A stretch of DNA of 64,000 nucleotides from CBDHFQ01 sp965262565 (GCA_965262565.1 CBDHFQ010000029.1:419674-483673); one strand, 5' to 3'. Positions 36,737 to 46,674 are shown, counted from the stretch's first letter. A program made the numbers and translations. The notes: generated by a model not told the origin, from the letters alone.

Positions 36737-38641
36737 ATGAAAATGTTTAAGATTTACTGTTTCCTGTTAATTGGGATAACAATAATTTCTATAAATGACG
36801 CATATACGCAGGTAAGAAAAAAAGATATACCTAGTGTTCATTCAAAGATTGAATTCAAAGGAGGTCAACTCATCGTACAAAATGGGGATAACACTTTTAA
36901 GGAGTTGGAAGAGCAAGGATATTATACACTTAATCAATTAATGGGAGATCCCCGGGGAGTAGCAGAAGGAATTACCTTTGATTTCAAGAATACAAATTTT
37001 AGCGGAACATTATATTACGGATTTATCCCATATGGAGACTCTGATCATCCACAGCCAGTTTTTTTCAGAAGATCTGCTAAGATCTTGGGAGGTAAGACCT
37101 TTGTGGAAATTAAAAAGACCTTAAGCGGGAGGTTCGATATGATCAGTTGGCAGGAGAATGGTAAAGGTACTCTTGGGTACAGGGTGGTAAATAGTGAAGG
37201 AATGATTTTATATGATGGGCGGGTTTCCTTTACAGGAGTAGGGCCATTTAAAGTTGGGACGACCTTTACTGAAGGTCCCTTTGTAAACCTTATTACCCCA
37301 GAAGGAGCGACTATTTCTCTATCTACGAACAAGAAGGCTGAAGTAGCTGTGGAAGTGAATGAAAAGATGTTTCCAGCTACCTCTGAAGGTAATGCGCATG
37401 AAATTCTCATTACGGGATTACAGCCAGATACAGAGTATACATATACGGTCATTGCCGATGAACAGGCCCAAACTTACACATTCCGTACTGCTCCTAAGCC
37501 GGGAACACGTACTCCTTTTTCTTTTTCCTATGCAAGTGATTCAAGAAGTGGACAAGGAGGGGGGGAACGAGATGTATTTGGGGCCAATTTCTATATCATG
37601 AAAAAGATTATGGCACTTAACTCTTTCAAGAACATCAGATTCATGCAATTTTCGGGAGACCTAATTGATGGTTATCTGACTAGTCCTGAGGCTACAGATC
37701 TTCAATATGCAAATTGGAAGAGGGCAGTGGAACCTTTCTGGCACTACTTTCCGATATACATAAGTATGGGAAATCATGAGGCATTAATCAGAGAGTTTTG
37801 GAACGAAGAAGGTACTCAGAGGATTTCCGTTGATCGTTTCCCCTATGAGACACAATCTGCAGAAGTTGTCTTTGCCAGAAATTTTGTCAATCCTACCAAC
37901 GGGCCACAAAGTGAAGATGGGGCTTCTTATGATCCCAATCTTGAAAAGATGGATTTCCCTCCATATAGTGAAAACGTTTTCTATTATACATTTGATAATG
38001 TTGCGGTAGTGGTTATGAATTCAGATTATTTTTATGCCCCTTCCACCCCTGCAATCCCCCTTCTTGGAGGAGGATTACATGGATATATTATGGATGAACA
38101 ATTATCATGGGTAGAACAAACTATTGCTGAGTTGGAAAGGGACGAAAATATTGATCACATATTTATTACTCAACATACCCCATTTTTTCCTAATGGAGGG
38201 CATGTACAGGATGATATGTGGTATAATGGAAACAATCAGTACAGACCTTATGTAGCTGGAAAACCTTTGCCAAAAGGAATTATTGAGAGAAGGGACCAGT
38301 TGTTGGATCTTATCGTAAATAATAGCTCTAAGGTATTGGCAATTCTTACTGGAGACGAACACAATTATGCCCGTACGGAAGTAGGTCCTAACACAGATAT
38401 TTATCTTCCAGCCTATCCTTCTGAAAATAGAATTGAGCTATCCAGAACGATTTGGCAAATAAATAATGGAGCTGCTGGAGCTCCCTATTACGCACAAGAA
38501 CAAACTCCCTGGTCTGCCAAAGTAAGCGGCTTTACGACACAAAATGCCCTGGTATTTTTTCATATTAATGGAAAAAATGTAGAATTAGAAGTACTTAATC
38601 CTGATACATTAGAGGAGATTGACAAATTATCATTAAGATGA
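36737..38641 (+). CDS. Exported metallophosphoesterase with purple-acid-phosphatase-like N-terminal domain
   Basis: A 634-residue protein with a signal peptide (~1-25). An N-terminal region (~30-245) includes a fibronectin III-like fold with LQPDTEYTYTV, as in purple acid phosphatases. The calcineurin-like domain carries ASDSRSG (~265), GDLIDGY (~308), GNHEA (~345), HTPFF (~480) and GDEHNY (~538), which cover the di-metal ligands. It probably hydrolyses phosphate esters outside the cytoplasm. It is followed 9 bases later by a VOC protein. Confidence 0.88.
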   Translation: MKMFKIYCFLLIGITIISINDAYTQVRKKDIPSVHSKIEFKGGQLIVQNGDNTFKELEEQGYYTLNQLMGDPRGVAEGITFDFKNTNFSGTLYYGFIPYGDSDHPQPVFFRRSAKILGGKTFVEIKKTLSGRFDMISWQENGKGTLGYRVVNSEGMILYDGRVSFTGVGPFKVGTTFTEGPFVNLITPEGATISLSTNKKAEVAVEVNEKMFPATSEGNAHEILITGLQPDTEYTYTVIADEQAQTYTFRTAPKPGTRTPFSFSYASDSRSGQGGGERDVFGANFYIMKKIMALNSFKNIRFMQFSGDLIDGYLTSPEATDLQYANWKRAVEPFWHYFPIYISMGNHEALIREFWNEEGTQRISVDRFPYETQSAEVVFARNFVNPTNGPQSEDGASYDPNLEKMDFPPYSENVFYYTFDNVAVVVMNSDYFYAPSTPAIPLLGGGLHGYIMDEQLSWVEQTIAELERDENIDHIFITQHTPFFPNGGHVQDDMWYNGNNQYRPYVAGKPLPKGIIERRDQLLDLIVNNSSKVLAILTGDEHNYARTEVGPNTDIYLPAYPSENRIELSRTIWQINNGAAGAPYYAQEQTPWSAKVSGFTTQNALVFFHINGKNVELEVLNPDTLEEIDKLSLR

Positions 38642-38650
38642 AAATCATTT

Positions 38651-39037
38651 ATGCTTAAACGCGTTCACCACATCGCTATTATTTGCTCTGATTACGAAAA
38701 ATCTAAAAAGTTTTATACTGAAATTCTTGGCTTAAGAGTGTTAAGAGAAGTCTACAGAGCTGAGAGAGATTCGTATAAACTGGACTTGATGGTGGGAGAT
38801 ACTTATCAAATTGAACTTTTCTCCTTTCCCAAACCACCTGAAAGAGTTTCCAGACCTGAAGCTTGTGGGCTGAGACATTTAGCTTTTGAAGTGGAAAATA
38901 TTGATGAGTCGGTAGAAGAACTCGTTAAAAAAGGAATAGAAATAGAGCCTATTCGCATCGATCCTCATACGGATAAAAGGTTTACCTTTTTTGCTGATCC
39001 TGATGATTTACCAATAGAAATTTATGAAATTCCCTAA
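38651..39037 (+). CDS. VOC (glyoxalase-fold) metalloprotein, GloA2/YaeR-like
   Basis: A 128-residue vicinal-oxygen-chelate protein, very similar by eye to E. coli YaeR/GloA2: VHHIAIICSDYEKSK at the start, IELFSFPKPPERVSRPEA (~55-72), CGLRHLAFEVE and PDDLPIEIYE at the end. Likely metal ligands are His7, Glu56-region, His77-region and Glu124. GloA2-type proteins are thought to be glyoxalase I relatives, but their substrate is not firmly known. It starts 9 bases after the metallophosphoesterase and is probably co-transcribed. Confidence 0.87.
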   Translation: MLKRVHHIAIICSDYEKSKKFYTEILGLRVLREVYRAERDSYKLDLMVGDTYQIELFSFPKPPERVSRPEACGLRHLAFEVENIDESVEELVKKGIEIEPIRIDPHTDKRFTFFADPDDLPIEIYEIP

Positions 39038-39126
39038 ATCATTTACTTCATCCAGGATTTCAAATTAACTTAGAGGATCATACTTTTCAGACTATCTGGT
39101 TTCATTGGATTCAATAATTACTGAAT

Positions 39127-39681
39127 TTAAAAAAGGTCTATAACAATTTGTCTCGATAGCGGCATACTGTTATATGCCTTCTGCATCATTTTCTCCAAAT
39201 AAGTGAAAATGCCCCTTGATTCTTCCAGCATAATTTTTCCTGCTGAAAAAAAGTATAAGGTGTCAAAGGATATAGTAACAGGGTAAATATTGTCCTCGAT
39301 ATAACAACTATGCCTTCGTTCAGAGTGAATGCTCAGATCTGCTAATTCATTACGTCCCCCAGATTCAAGAAATTGTTCCAAGGTCCGTAAGTGTTTCATG
39401 TTTTTTAATTTATGCCACTGAGGATATAACACACTAGAGATCCTTTTGTACAGAAAGCTTTCATATTGGTCAATAATAAAAGGAACCAGGATTTCAGAGA
39501 AAGCCTTATCGGTTAATTTCCAAATGTGTTCCTCCTCACCTTCATGGTACTGGAAATTTTGGATGGATATGCATTTACTTAAAGACGGAATGAGCGCACT
39601 TTTTTTGAAGTTCTCTTCATGAAAATTTTTTTTAGGTATTCGGGCGCCTAGATGAATACCTAAATAAAGAAATAATCCCAT
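39127..39681 (-). CDS. Hypothetical protein behind a palindromic operator-like site
   Basis: A 184-residue protein I do not recognise. It is probably soluble and mixed alpha/beta, rich in aromatic and charged residues. The N-terminal segment GLFLYLGIHLGARIP is mildly hydrophobic and precedes Lys residues, so a weak membrane association is possible. No catalytic motif is visible. It stands alone, convergent with the VOC gene. A perfect 9-bp inverted repeat lies 10 bases upstream of its ATG. It may be lineage-specific. The reading frame is long for a chance ORF in AT-rich DNA, so I keep it. Confidence 0.6.
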   Translation of the reverse strand: MGLFLYLGIHLGARIPKKNFHEENFKKSALIPSLSKCISIQNFQYHEGEEEHIWKLTDKAFSEILVPFIIDQYESFLYKRISSVLYPQWHKLKNMKHLRTLEQFLESGGRNELADLSIHSERRHSCYIEDNIYPVTISFDTLYFFSAGKIMLEESRGIFTYLEKMMQKAYNSMPLSRQIVIDLF

Positions 39682-39690
39682 ATTGCATTA

Positions 39691-39714
39691 ATTTTTAGTA
39701 AATATACTAAAAAT
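39691..39714. promoter_or_regulatory. Perfect palindrome, probable operator
   Basis: ATTTTTAGT-aaatat-ACTAAAAAT is a perfect 9-bp inverted repeat with a 6-base spacer, ending 10 bases upstream of the orphan gene's start codon on the minus strand. Position and symmetry suit a dimeric repressor. No regulator gene is adjacent. Confidence 0.45.
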
Positions 39715-39922
39715 TGGCATATAAAATATAAAAATAAAGCCATAATAGATCGATATTTGATTTTTGTATCGATATATAATCATTCATGGGTTATGTATTG
39801 TTTATTAATCGTACTGTAAGGGCTTCTGGTTTGAACCAAGCGAGCATACTAGAGGTTATTACGTATACTTAAGAAAACATTTTTTATTACCATCAACTCA
39901 TCGTTCTAAATTAGATATCCTT

Positions 39923-41878
39923 ATGAGAAATCTTCGAGTTGCAGGTGGAAGTTTAAATCAAATTCCACTTGATTTTTTGGGGAACACAAGACGAATTATT
40001 AATGCTATAGAAGAAGCTAAAGCGCGGCAGGTTCAATTACTCTGTCTACCGGAGTTAGCTATCAGCGGATACGGATGTGAGGACATGTTTTACAGTGAAG
40101 ATACTATTCAGAGGTCTTTAGATGGTCTAAAAACGATTTCTGAGATATGTGATGGTATTACCGTTTCTGTCGGATTACCTCTGGAATATGAACATTGTAT
40201 ATACAATGTAGTAGCACTTATTCATGATAAGCGAGTGCTTGGATTTGTAGCGAAACAGGAATTGCCAGGAGATGGCATTTATTATGAACCCAGATGGTTC
40301 AAACCTTGGGAAGAGCAGGTAGCGGTTACGTATTCCTGGGCTGGTGAGGATTATATGTTGGGGGATTTGTTATTTGAAATTGATGGAATAAGAATGGGAT
40401 TCGAAATTTGCGAAGATGCCTGGAATGGAATAAGACCCGCTCAGCGTCATTATCTGAACAACGTGGATATTATTTTGAATCCAAGTGCCTCTAATTTCGC
40501 TTTCGGTAAAACTCAGGTCAGAGAGATGTTGGTCCGAGAAGCCTCAAGAGGGTATAATTGTACCTATATATATAGTAATCATTTGGGAAATGAGGCCGGT
40601 AGAATAATTTATGATGGTGAGATATTAATTGCTCAAAGTGGAAAATTATTAGCCAGAAATCGCCGATTTACCTTTGATGAATTTGTGATCCTTGATCATG
40701 TAATTGATGTGGATCAGGTTCATATTCAAAGAAAAAAATCCTTTAACTACAAGCCAGAATTTCCTGAGCATTTGATAGAAGTAGCTTATTCATATACTGA
40801 ATCAGGTAATAGCGACTCCGAACCAAAGATAGCACCCTATGAAAGTCTTCCAGAGGAACTCTATTTAGCGGAAACTCTGGCTTTATTTGATTACATGCGC
40901 AAAAGTAGAAGTAAAGGGTTTGTATTATCTTTATCCGGCGGGGCTGATTCTTCTGCTTGTGCCGTGTTATGTGCAGGAGCTATAAGTAGAGCTGAGAGAG
41001 AATTGGGGAAGGAAAAGTTATTAGATAGACTGCACTATATACATTTGGATGAAAATAAGTCTCTAGTAAGTCAGCTACTTTCCTGCGTGTATCAAGCTAC
41101 TGAAAACAGTGGGGCAGAAACATTAGAAAGTGCCCGTGAATTAGCAAATGGTCTTGGTGCGACCTTCTACCTTTGGAATGTATCTGGAATACATGAATCA
41201 TATATAAAGTTGGTAGAAAACTCCATACAAAGGCCACTGGACTGGGGAAGAGATGATATAAGCTTACAAAATATTCAATCGAGATTAAGAAGTCCGGGAG
41301 TTTGGATGCTGGCAAATATTTATGGTGCGCTTTTAATCACTACAAGTAACAGGAGTGAAGCGGCAGTAGGATATGCTACTATGGATGGAGATACATCAGG
41401 GGGATTAGCCCCTTTGGGAGGGATTGCCAAAACTACTTTACTAAAATGGTTAAACTGGGCAGAAAGAGAATTGCACATACCCTCGCTATCTTATGTAAAT
41501 CATTTGACTCCCACAGCAGAATTAAGGCCCTCGGATTACGATCAAAAAGACGAGGAAGATCTCATGCCCTACGACATACTGAACCTCATCGAAGAAAGTG
41601 CTATCAGGGATTATAAGTCTCCTAAAGAAGTCTTTCTCACCATCAGAGGAATTTGTCCTGATGAACAGCTCAAGGCATACATTGTCAGATTTTTCAACTT
41701 ATGGGCGAGAAACCAATGGAAGAGAGAGAGATACGCGCCTTCCTTTCACATGGATGATAAAAATTTAGATCCTAAGACATGGTGTCGTTTCCCCATTCTC
41801 AATGGAGGATTTAAAGAAGCCTTGAAGGAAATGCTGGAAATTGAAGAAATAAAACAATTATCTGATCAAAAAGTGTAA
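39923..41878 (+). CDS. nadE: Glutamine-dependent NAD(+) synthetase
   Basis: A 651-residue two-domain enzyme that amidates nicotinic acid adenine dinucleotide. The N-terminal nitrilase-type amidotransferase has the triad Glu44 (PELAISGYG), Lys111 (AKQELPGDG) and Cys163 (FEICEDAWN). The C-terminal synthetase domain begins near 310 with the ATP pyrophosphatase P-loop SLSGGADSS (~335-343), and TTSNRSEAAVGY binds substrate. Complete. It precedes citrate synthase by 122 bases. Confidence 0.96.
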   Translation: MRNLRVAGGSLNQIPLDFLGNTRRIINAIEEAKARQVQLLCLPELAISGYGCEDMFYSEDTIQRSLDGLKTISEICDGITVSVGLPLEYEHCIYNVVALIHDKRVLGFVAKQELPGDGIYYEPRWFKPWEEQVAVTYSWAGEDYMLGDLLFEIDGIRMGFEICEDAWNGIRPAQRHYLNNVDIILNPSASNFAFGKTQVREMLVREASRGYNCTYIYSNHLGNEAGRIIYDGEILIAQSGKLLARNRRFTFDEFVILDHVIDVDQVHIQRKKSFNYKPEFPEHLIEVAYSYTESGNSDSEPKIAPYESLPEELYLAETLALFDYMRKSRSKGFVLSLSGGADSSACAVLCAGAISRAERELGKEKLLDRLHYIHLDENKSLVSQLLSCVYQATENSGAETLESARELANGLGATFYLWNVSGIHESYIKLVENSIQRPLDWGRDDISLQNIQSRLRSPGVWMLANIYGALLITTSNRSEAAVGYATMDGDTSGGLAPLGGIAKTTLLKWLNWAERELHIPSLSYVNHLTPTAELRPSDYDQKDEEDLMPYDILNLIEESAIRDYKSPKEVFLTIRGICPDEQLKAYIVRFFNLWARNQWKRERYAPSFHMDDKNLDPKTWCRFPILNGGFKEALKEMLEIEEIKQLSDQKV

Positions 41879-42000
41879 AGAAATAATATCATTAAATAGA
41901 CAATTATCATAAGAATCTCTATAAGTATTTTGAAAATCCAGTCTTTTCATTATAATACGGCATTACATCTAACTTTACTGTAACATAAGAACAACATTAT

Positions 42001-43287
42001 ATGGCTAGTACAGCAGCGATCCATGAGTCCATTGAAATGAAAATTAACGATGAGACTTATGAATTACCCGTAGTTGTCGGTACGTATGAAGAAAAGGGTA
42101 TTGATATTTCTCAACTAAGAAAACAAACTGGTTATGTGACACTTGATCCGGGATATAAAAATACGGGGTGCACTACGAGTTCTATTACTTTTATTCAGGG
42201 AGAACAAGGAATATTACAACACAGAGGATATTCTATCGAAGAATTAACAGAACACTCGACCTTCCTGGAAGTAATTTACCTTTTATTACATGGGGAATTA
42301 CCCAAGAAATCGGAGCTTGTAACCTTCAAAAAGGAGATTAACAAACATACCGGACTTCCAGATCAAATTAAGGCAATATTAGATGCCCTTCCAAGAGAGA
42401 TGCATCCTATGGGAAAACTCTCTGTTATGCTTTCTTCTTTGACAGGACTGATGCCAGATGCATTAGAGACTTGGGAGAATGAGGATAATAGGCATAAGGC
42501 TATATTTTCCTTAATTGCCAATATGCCTATTATTGTAGCTTACATTTACAGGCATAGTAAAGGTTTACCTTATATAGCACCTAATACTGAGTTAAGCTAT
42601 ACGGGTAATTTTCTTCATATGATGTTTGAGAAGGTCAATCCAATTATTGAGACCGGCCTGGATAAATTGTTAATCCTTCACGCAGATCACGAACAAAACT
42701 GCTCTGCAGCAGCAGTACGACTCGTAGGGTCATCTCATGTAAATCTGTATGCAGCTATTACGGGGGGAAATTGTGCTTTATGGGGCCCTTTACATGGAGG
42801 AGCAAATCAGGCCGTTCTTGAAATGCTGGATAATATTGAGCAGGATGGAGGAGATGTAGATAAATATATAGAAAAGGCAAAGGATAAGTCGGATAATTTT
42901 AGATTAATGGGCTTTGGGCATAGGGTATATAAAAATTATGATCCAAGAGCCAGAGTGATCAAAAAGTATTGTGATGAAATTTTAACGGATTTGAATATAG
43001 ACGATCCCATACTGGATATAGCTACACGCTTAGAAAGTGCAGCACTTGCAGATGAGTATTTTAGCTCCAGGAAGCTATTCCCGAACGTAGACTTTTATTC
43101 GGGCATTATTTATCAGGCGATCAATATACCTACCGAAATGTTTACTGTCATGTTTGCTTTTGGAAGGCTGCCAGGATGGATTTCTCAATGGAAAGAAATG
43201 CGGGAACAAAAAGAGCCTATTAGCAGACCTAGACAAATATATATGGGATCAGAAAAAAGAGAATATGTGCCTATAGAAGAGCGCTAG
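42001..43287 (+). CDS. gltA: Citrate synthase (type II)
   Basis: A 428-residue enzyme condensing acetyl-CoA and oxaloacetate at entry to the TCA cycle. Catalytic residues sit close to E. coli numbering: His ~265 (GPLHGGAN), His ~306 (GFGHRVYK) and Asp ~363 (NVDFYSG). The N-terminal small-domain extension with LDPGYKNTGCTTSSITFI is that of hexameric type II enzymes. Monocistronic as far as can be seen, with a hairpin 48 bases downstream. Confidence 0.97.
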   Translation: MASTAAIHESIEMKINDETYELPVVVGTYEEKGIDISQLRKQTGYVTLDPGYKNTGCTTSSITFIQGEQGILQHRGYSIEELTEHSTFLEVIYLLLHGELPKKSELVTFKKEINKHTGLPDQIKAILDALPREMHPMGKLSVMLSSLTGLMPDALETWENEDNRHKAIFSLIANMPIIVAYIYRHSKGLPYIAPNTELSYTGNFLHMMFEKVNPIIETGLDKLLILHADHEQNCSAAAVRLVGSSHVNLYAAITGGNCALWGPLHGGANQAVLEMLDNIEQDGGDVDKYIEKAKDKSDNFRLMGFGHRVYKNYDPRARVIKKYCDEILTDLNIDDPILDIATRLESAALADEYFSSRKLFPNVDFYSGIIYQAINIPTEMFTVMFAFGRLPGWISQWKEMREQKEPISRPRQIYMGSEKREYVPIEER

Positions 43288-43334
43288 TAATTTTGTGGAG
43301 GTATTCTCTTTTTGTATATATAGATCATTTACTG

Positions 43335-43377
43335 TAGCACCTTGAGTTGATTCCTTTAGGAACGCTTCAAGGTGCTA
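43335..43377. terminator. Strong inverted repeat after citrate synthase
   Basis: TAGCACCTTGA (43335-43345) pairs perfectly with TCAAGGTGCTA (43367-43377), and the 21-base loop contains TTCCT-tt-AGGAA. No T tract follows on the plus strand, so it may be a factor-dependent terminator, an mRNA 3'-end stabiliser or a regulatory hairpin. Confidence 0.5.
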
Positions 43378-43546
43378 TCACTTATAATATTATTGAAAAT
43401 TGAAGTATTTTGTTTACTCTTTGATTATCAGTGTGATATATAGATATCCAGCGCCTTAGGAAAGCTTTTCATTTTGATACTTCAAGGCAAACTTTCTATA
43501 TTAAGCATTGGTTATTATTGAAGTACTGAATCTATATTAGTGTGCT

Positions 43547-44608
43547 ATGAGGCCGAATAACATATTTGATTTTGAAAAGCCGATCATTGAACTGGAAAAC
43601 AAGCTCAATGAAATGAAGCGGATAGCTGGTGAAAATGGAATGGAAGTAGAAGTAGAGGCATCAGAATTAGAAAAGAAGATACATAATCTTAAACATAATA
43701 TTTACAGCAATCTAAGCCGCTGGCAGCGAGTGCAAATTTCCCGTCATCCGGAAAGACCATATACCTTGGATTACATCAGAAATATTTCTGATGAATTTGT
43801 GGAACTCCATGGAGATAGAAATTTCAGAGATGATAAAGCGATGATAGGAGGGCTTGGGAAGATAGATGACCAGTCGGTTATGTTTGTTGGCCAACAAAAA
43901 GGAAGAACGACAAAACAGCGTCAATTTAGAAATTTTGGAATGCCCAATCCCGAAGGATACAGAAAGGCATTGCGATTAATGAAATTAGCTGAAAAATTTA
44001 GTATTCCAGTCATCTCTATAATTGATACACCAGGAGCTTTTCCGGGAATCGAGGCAGAAGAAAGGGGGCAAGGAGAAGCTATTGCAAGGAATCTCCTCGA
44101 AATGGCAAATTTAAGAGTTCCAATCATTTGCATTATTATTGGAGAAGGAGCTTCAGGAGGAGCATTAGGGATAGGAATGGGTAACAGGGTTTATATGTTG
44201 GAAAACGCATGGTATTCGGTAATTACCCCCGAATCATGTTCCAGTATTCTATGGAGGAGTTGGGAAAATAAAGAACAAGCAGCGGAAGCATTAAAGCTGA
44301 GTGCCCAGGACAATGAAATGCTGGGTATAATAGATGGAATCATTAGTGAGCCATTAGGAGGAGCACATAAAAATCCTGCGGAGGCTTATGCCTACGTAAA
44401 AGCAAAAATTGTAGAGGATTTGAATGAATTACTTATGATGGGTGAAGAACAATTAGTGGCTCATCGTCTGGAGAAATTCTCTAATATGGGAGTATATGAC
44501 CTCATTCATACTGAAAAATTGGAAGAAAATACTCCTATAAATAATAGTAATGGACATATCCATGCTGACTTAATGAGAAGCAATGGAAATGGCACTGCTA
44601 ACAGATAG
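43547..44608 (+). CDS. accA: Acetyl-CoA carboxylase carboxyltransferase subunit alpha
   Basis: A 353-residue subunit that, with AccD, transfers the carboxyl group from biotin to acetyl-CoA to make malonyl-CoA. Typical stretches are RHPERPYTLDYI (~65-76), GRTTKQRQFRNFGMPNPEGYRKALRLM (identified by its core RNFGMPNPEGYRKA), IDTPGAFPGIEAEERGQ and GEGASGGALGIG. The N-terminal helix pair and C-terminal tail are normal, though the last ~30 residues are Asn-rich and variable. It starts a run of plus-strand genes through radA. Confidence 0.96.
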   Translation: MRPNNIFDFEKPIIELENKLNEMKRIAGENGMEVEVEASELEKKIHNLKHNIYSNLSRWQRVQISRHPERPYTLDYIRNISDEFVELHGDRNFRDDKAMIGGLGKIDDQSVMFVGQQKGRTTKQRQFRNFGMPNPEGYRKALRLMKLAEKFSIPVISIIDTPGAFPGIEAEERGQGEAIARNLLEMANLRVPIICIIIGEGASGGALGIGMGNRVYMLENAWYSVITPESCSSILWRSWENKEQAAEALKLSAQDNEMLGIIDGIISEPLGGAHKNPAEAYAYVKAKIVEDLNELLMMGEEQLVAHRLEKFSNMGVYDLIHTEKLEENTPINNSNGHIHADLMRSNGNGTANR

Positions 44609-44661
44609 TCAATTTATATTAATGAAATCATTTTGCGTATTATCCATTATGTGATTCCGAA

Positions 44662-45165
44662 ATGAAAACATTGTTTCCATATGTTCTTATAGGGATAATT
44701 AGTCTGGCTTTAACATCCTGTGGGGATATTATTCCATTATGGGTAGGGGAGGCTGAGCTGAATGACTATACCTTGTATTACACAGACAAGCCACTAGAAT
44801 TTAATATTAACATAGATCCACTTAATCAGGACACGCTAAGAACGAGATTAGAATTGGAAATAACGTATTATACTGAAATAGGAAGAACTGATATCCCCAT
44901 TTTTTTGGTATTAGAAGATAGTAAAAACAATGTGTCAGAATATAATACGAATATCACCATCAAAGCCGATGGAGAATGGTTGGGCTATCCGCGAAATAAT
45001 GAAATGGATTATACCATAACCCATAATGCTATAGATGACCTCGAGATAAATGGTGGACAATACTTACTAAGAGTTTATGCCAATGATGAGGACCAGGAAA
45101 AAATATATGGAATTATTAATGTAGTCGCCAGATTGTATGAGAAGGAAATACTTCCAGAGTCTTAA
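44662..45165 (+). CDS. GldH-like gliding motility lipoprotein
   Basis: A 167-residue lipoprotein with lipobox LTSC (Cys20). The mature part is a single beta-rich domain with YYTDKPLEFNINI near the start, GEWLGYP in the middle and GIINVVARLYEK at the end, which matches my picture of GldH (about 160 residues). GldH is needed for gliding and T9SS function in flavobacteria. Similarity is partial, so I give no gene symbol. It lies between accA and dapF, 22 bases before the latter, suggesting a shared transcript. Confidence 0.75.
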   Translation: MKTLFPYVLIGIISLALTSCGDIIPLWVGEAELNDYTLYYTDKPLEFNINIDPLNQDTLRTRLELEITYYTEIGRTDIPIFLVLEDSKNNVSEYNTNITIKADGEWLGYPRNNEMDYTITHNAIDDLEINGGQYLLRVYANDEDQEKIYGIINVVARLYEKEILPES

Positions 45166-45187
45166 TTCACAATTAACATGTTAGCTT

Positions 45188-46003
45188 ATGAACAGAGAAT
45201 TGGTATTTTGGAAATACCAAGGTACAGGTAATGATTTTGTGATGTTGGATGGTCGCCTAAAAGATCACCGGATTAATTTGGATCAAGCTGACATTCAATA
45301 TATGTGTGATCGCCATTTTGGAATAGGGGCCGATGGTCTTATTATTTTAGAACCTTCTGATCAGCTGGATTTTAGGATGAAATATTACAATGCAGATGGA
45401 ATGGAGAGCACAATGTGTGGCAATGGAGGTAGATGTCTGGTAGCATTCGCGAGAGAGAGAAGAATTGAAAAGGATATCTATAAATTCGACGCTATTGATG
45501 GACTACACGAAGCAAGCATACATGAAAATGGCGTAGAATTATTGATGACAAAACCTACAGAATTTAAAGAAATCAGGTCGCAAAATTATTGGATAAATAC
45601 AGGCTCTCCTCATCACGTCCAAATTGTAGGAAGAGAAATTGCTGAATTAGAAGTAAATCATTTGGGAAAAGAGATCAGGTATGACTCCTCGTATGTAGCT
45701 ATAGGAGGCACGAATGTGAATTTTCTTTATCCAATGGGTAGTGATAAAATAAGAGTTAGAACGTTTGAGAGGGGGGTAGAGAATGAGACCTTATCCTGTG
45801 GAACCGGTGCAGTGGCTAGCGCTTACATCCATAAATTGTTGAACCCACAAACCAATGATCATATTCAGGTTCATACCGAAGGAGGACTATTAACAGTAAG
45901 AATGGATAGTTTTGGAAGCCCAAAGGAAAAAGTATATCTTAGCGGCCCTGTAAAGCGCGTGTTTAGTGGCACGATAGATTTAACAGAGAAATCAATTATA
46001 TGA
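45188..46003 (+). CDS. dapF: Diaminopimelate epimerase
   Basis: A 271-residue pyridoxal-independent racemase converting LL-DAP to meso-DAP for lysine and murein. The catalytic pair is Cys77 (MCGNGGRC) and Cys204 (LSCGTGAVA). The first motif, KYQGTGNDFVML (~9-20), binds substrate. Two-domain symmetric fold and normal length. The TGA overlaps the ATG of the FKBP gene by 4 bases. Confidence 0.96.
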   Translation: MNRELVFWKYQGTGNDFVMLDGRLKDHRINLDQADIQYMCDRHFGIGADGLIILEPSDQLDFRMKYYNADGMESTMCGNGGRCLVAFARERRIEKDIYKFDAIDGLHEASIHENGVELLMTKPTEFKEIRSQNYWINTGSPHHVQIVGREIAELEVNHLGKEIRYDSSYVAIGGTNVNFLYPMGSDKIRVRTFERGVENETLSCGTGAVASAYIHKLLNPQTNDHIQVHTEGGLLTVRMDSFGSPKEKVYLSGPVKRVFSGTIDLTEKSII

Positions 46004-46674
46004 AAACATTGTTCATTGCCTTAACAGCAATTATATGGCCCTTCCTTTTAACATCTCAAGTTCAATTAAATAATTATCAAGACAGCATTTCGTATGCCAT
46101 TGGCAAGGATGTAGGAGATAATCTTGCAGAGACAGGAATAGAATTGAATCTTGAACTAATAAAGCAGGGAATGCAGGAAGGACTAAACAAGTCTGAAAAC
46201 CCTACTCTTTCATCAAGTATTGTTAATTCTTTGATCAATAAATTCAGGCAAGAAGCCAAATTAAATCTTAACAGAAATATTATAATGGAACAAAAAAAAC
46301 AAGGACAAGCCTTCTTAGCAGAAAATGCTAAGAAAGAAGGAGTAGTGGTGTTACCTAGTGGACTTCAGTATAAAGAACTTAAAGCGGGAGAAGGAACTTC
46401 TCCTTTGGCAACTGATAAGGTTACTGTACACTATGAAGGAAAACTAATTAACGGAACAGTATTCGATAGTAGTTATCAAAGAGGTGCACCGGCTACTTTT
46501 GGGGTACGACAGGTGATCAGTGGGTGGACTGAAGCTTTACAATTAATGAAACCCGGTGCTAAATGGCAGCTATTTCTTCCTTCTGACCTGGCTTATGGTG
46601 ATCGTGGAGCTGGAAGAGATATTCCCCCAGGAGCAACCTTAATATTCGATGTTGAGTTAATTTCGGTAAATTAA
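46000..46674 (+). CDS. Exported FKBP-type peptidyl-prolyl cis-trans isomerase (FklB/Mip-like)
   Basis: A 224-residue folding catalyst. The signal peptide (~1-19) is followed by an FKBP N-terminal dimerisation region (~22-110: SYAIGKDVGDNL and a long helix rich in Lys, Glu and Gln) and the FKBP domain (~115-224) with VTVHYEGKLINGTVFDSSY (core YEGKLINGTVFDSS), WTEALQLMKPG and the end IPPGATLIFDVEL. It probably acts in the periplasm. Overlaps dapF by 4 bases, so it is coupled to it. Confidence 0.93.
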   Translation: MKTLFIALTAIIWPFLLTSQVQLNNYQDSISYAIGKDVGDNLAETGIELNLELIKQGMQEGLNKSENPTLSSSIVNSLINKFRQEAKLNLNRNIIMEQKKQGQAFLAENAKKEGVVVLPSGLQYKELKAGEGTSPLATDKVTVHYEGKLINGTVFDSSYQRGAPATFGVRQVISGWTEALQLMKPGAKWQLFLPSDLAYGDRGAGRDIPPGATLIFDVELISVN

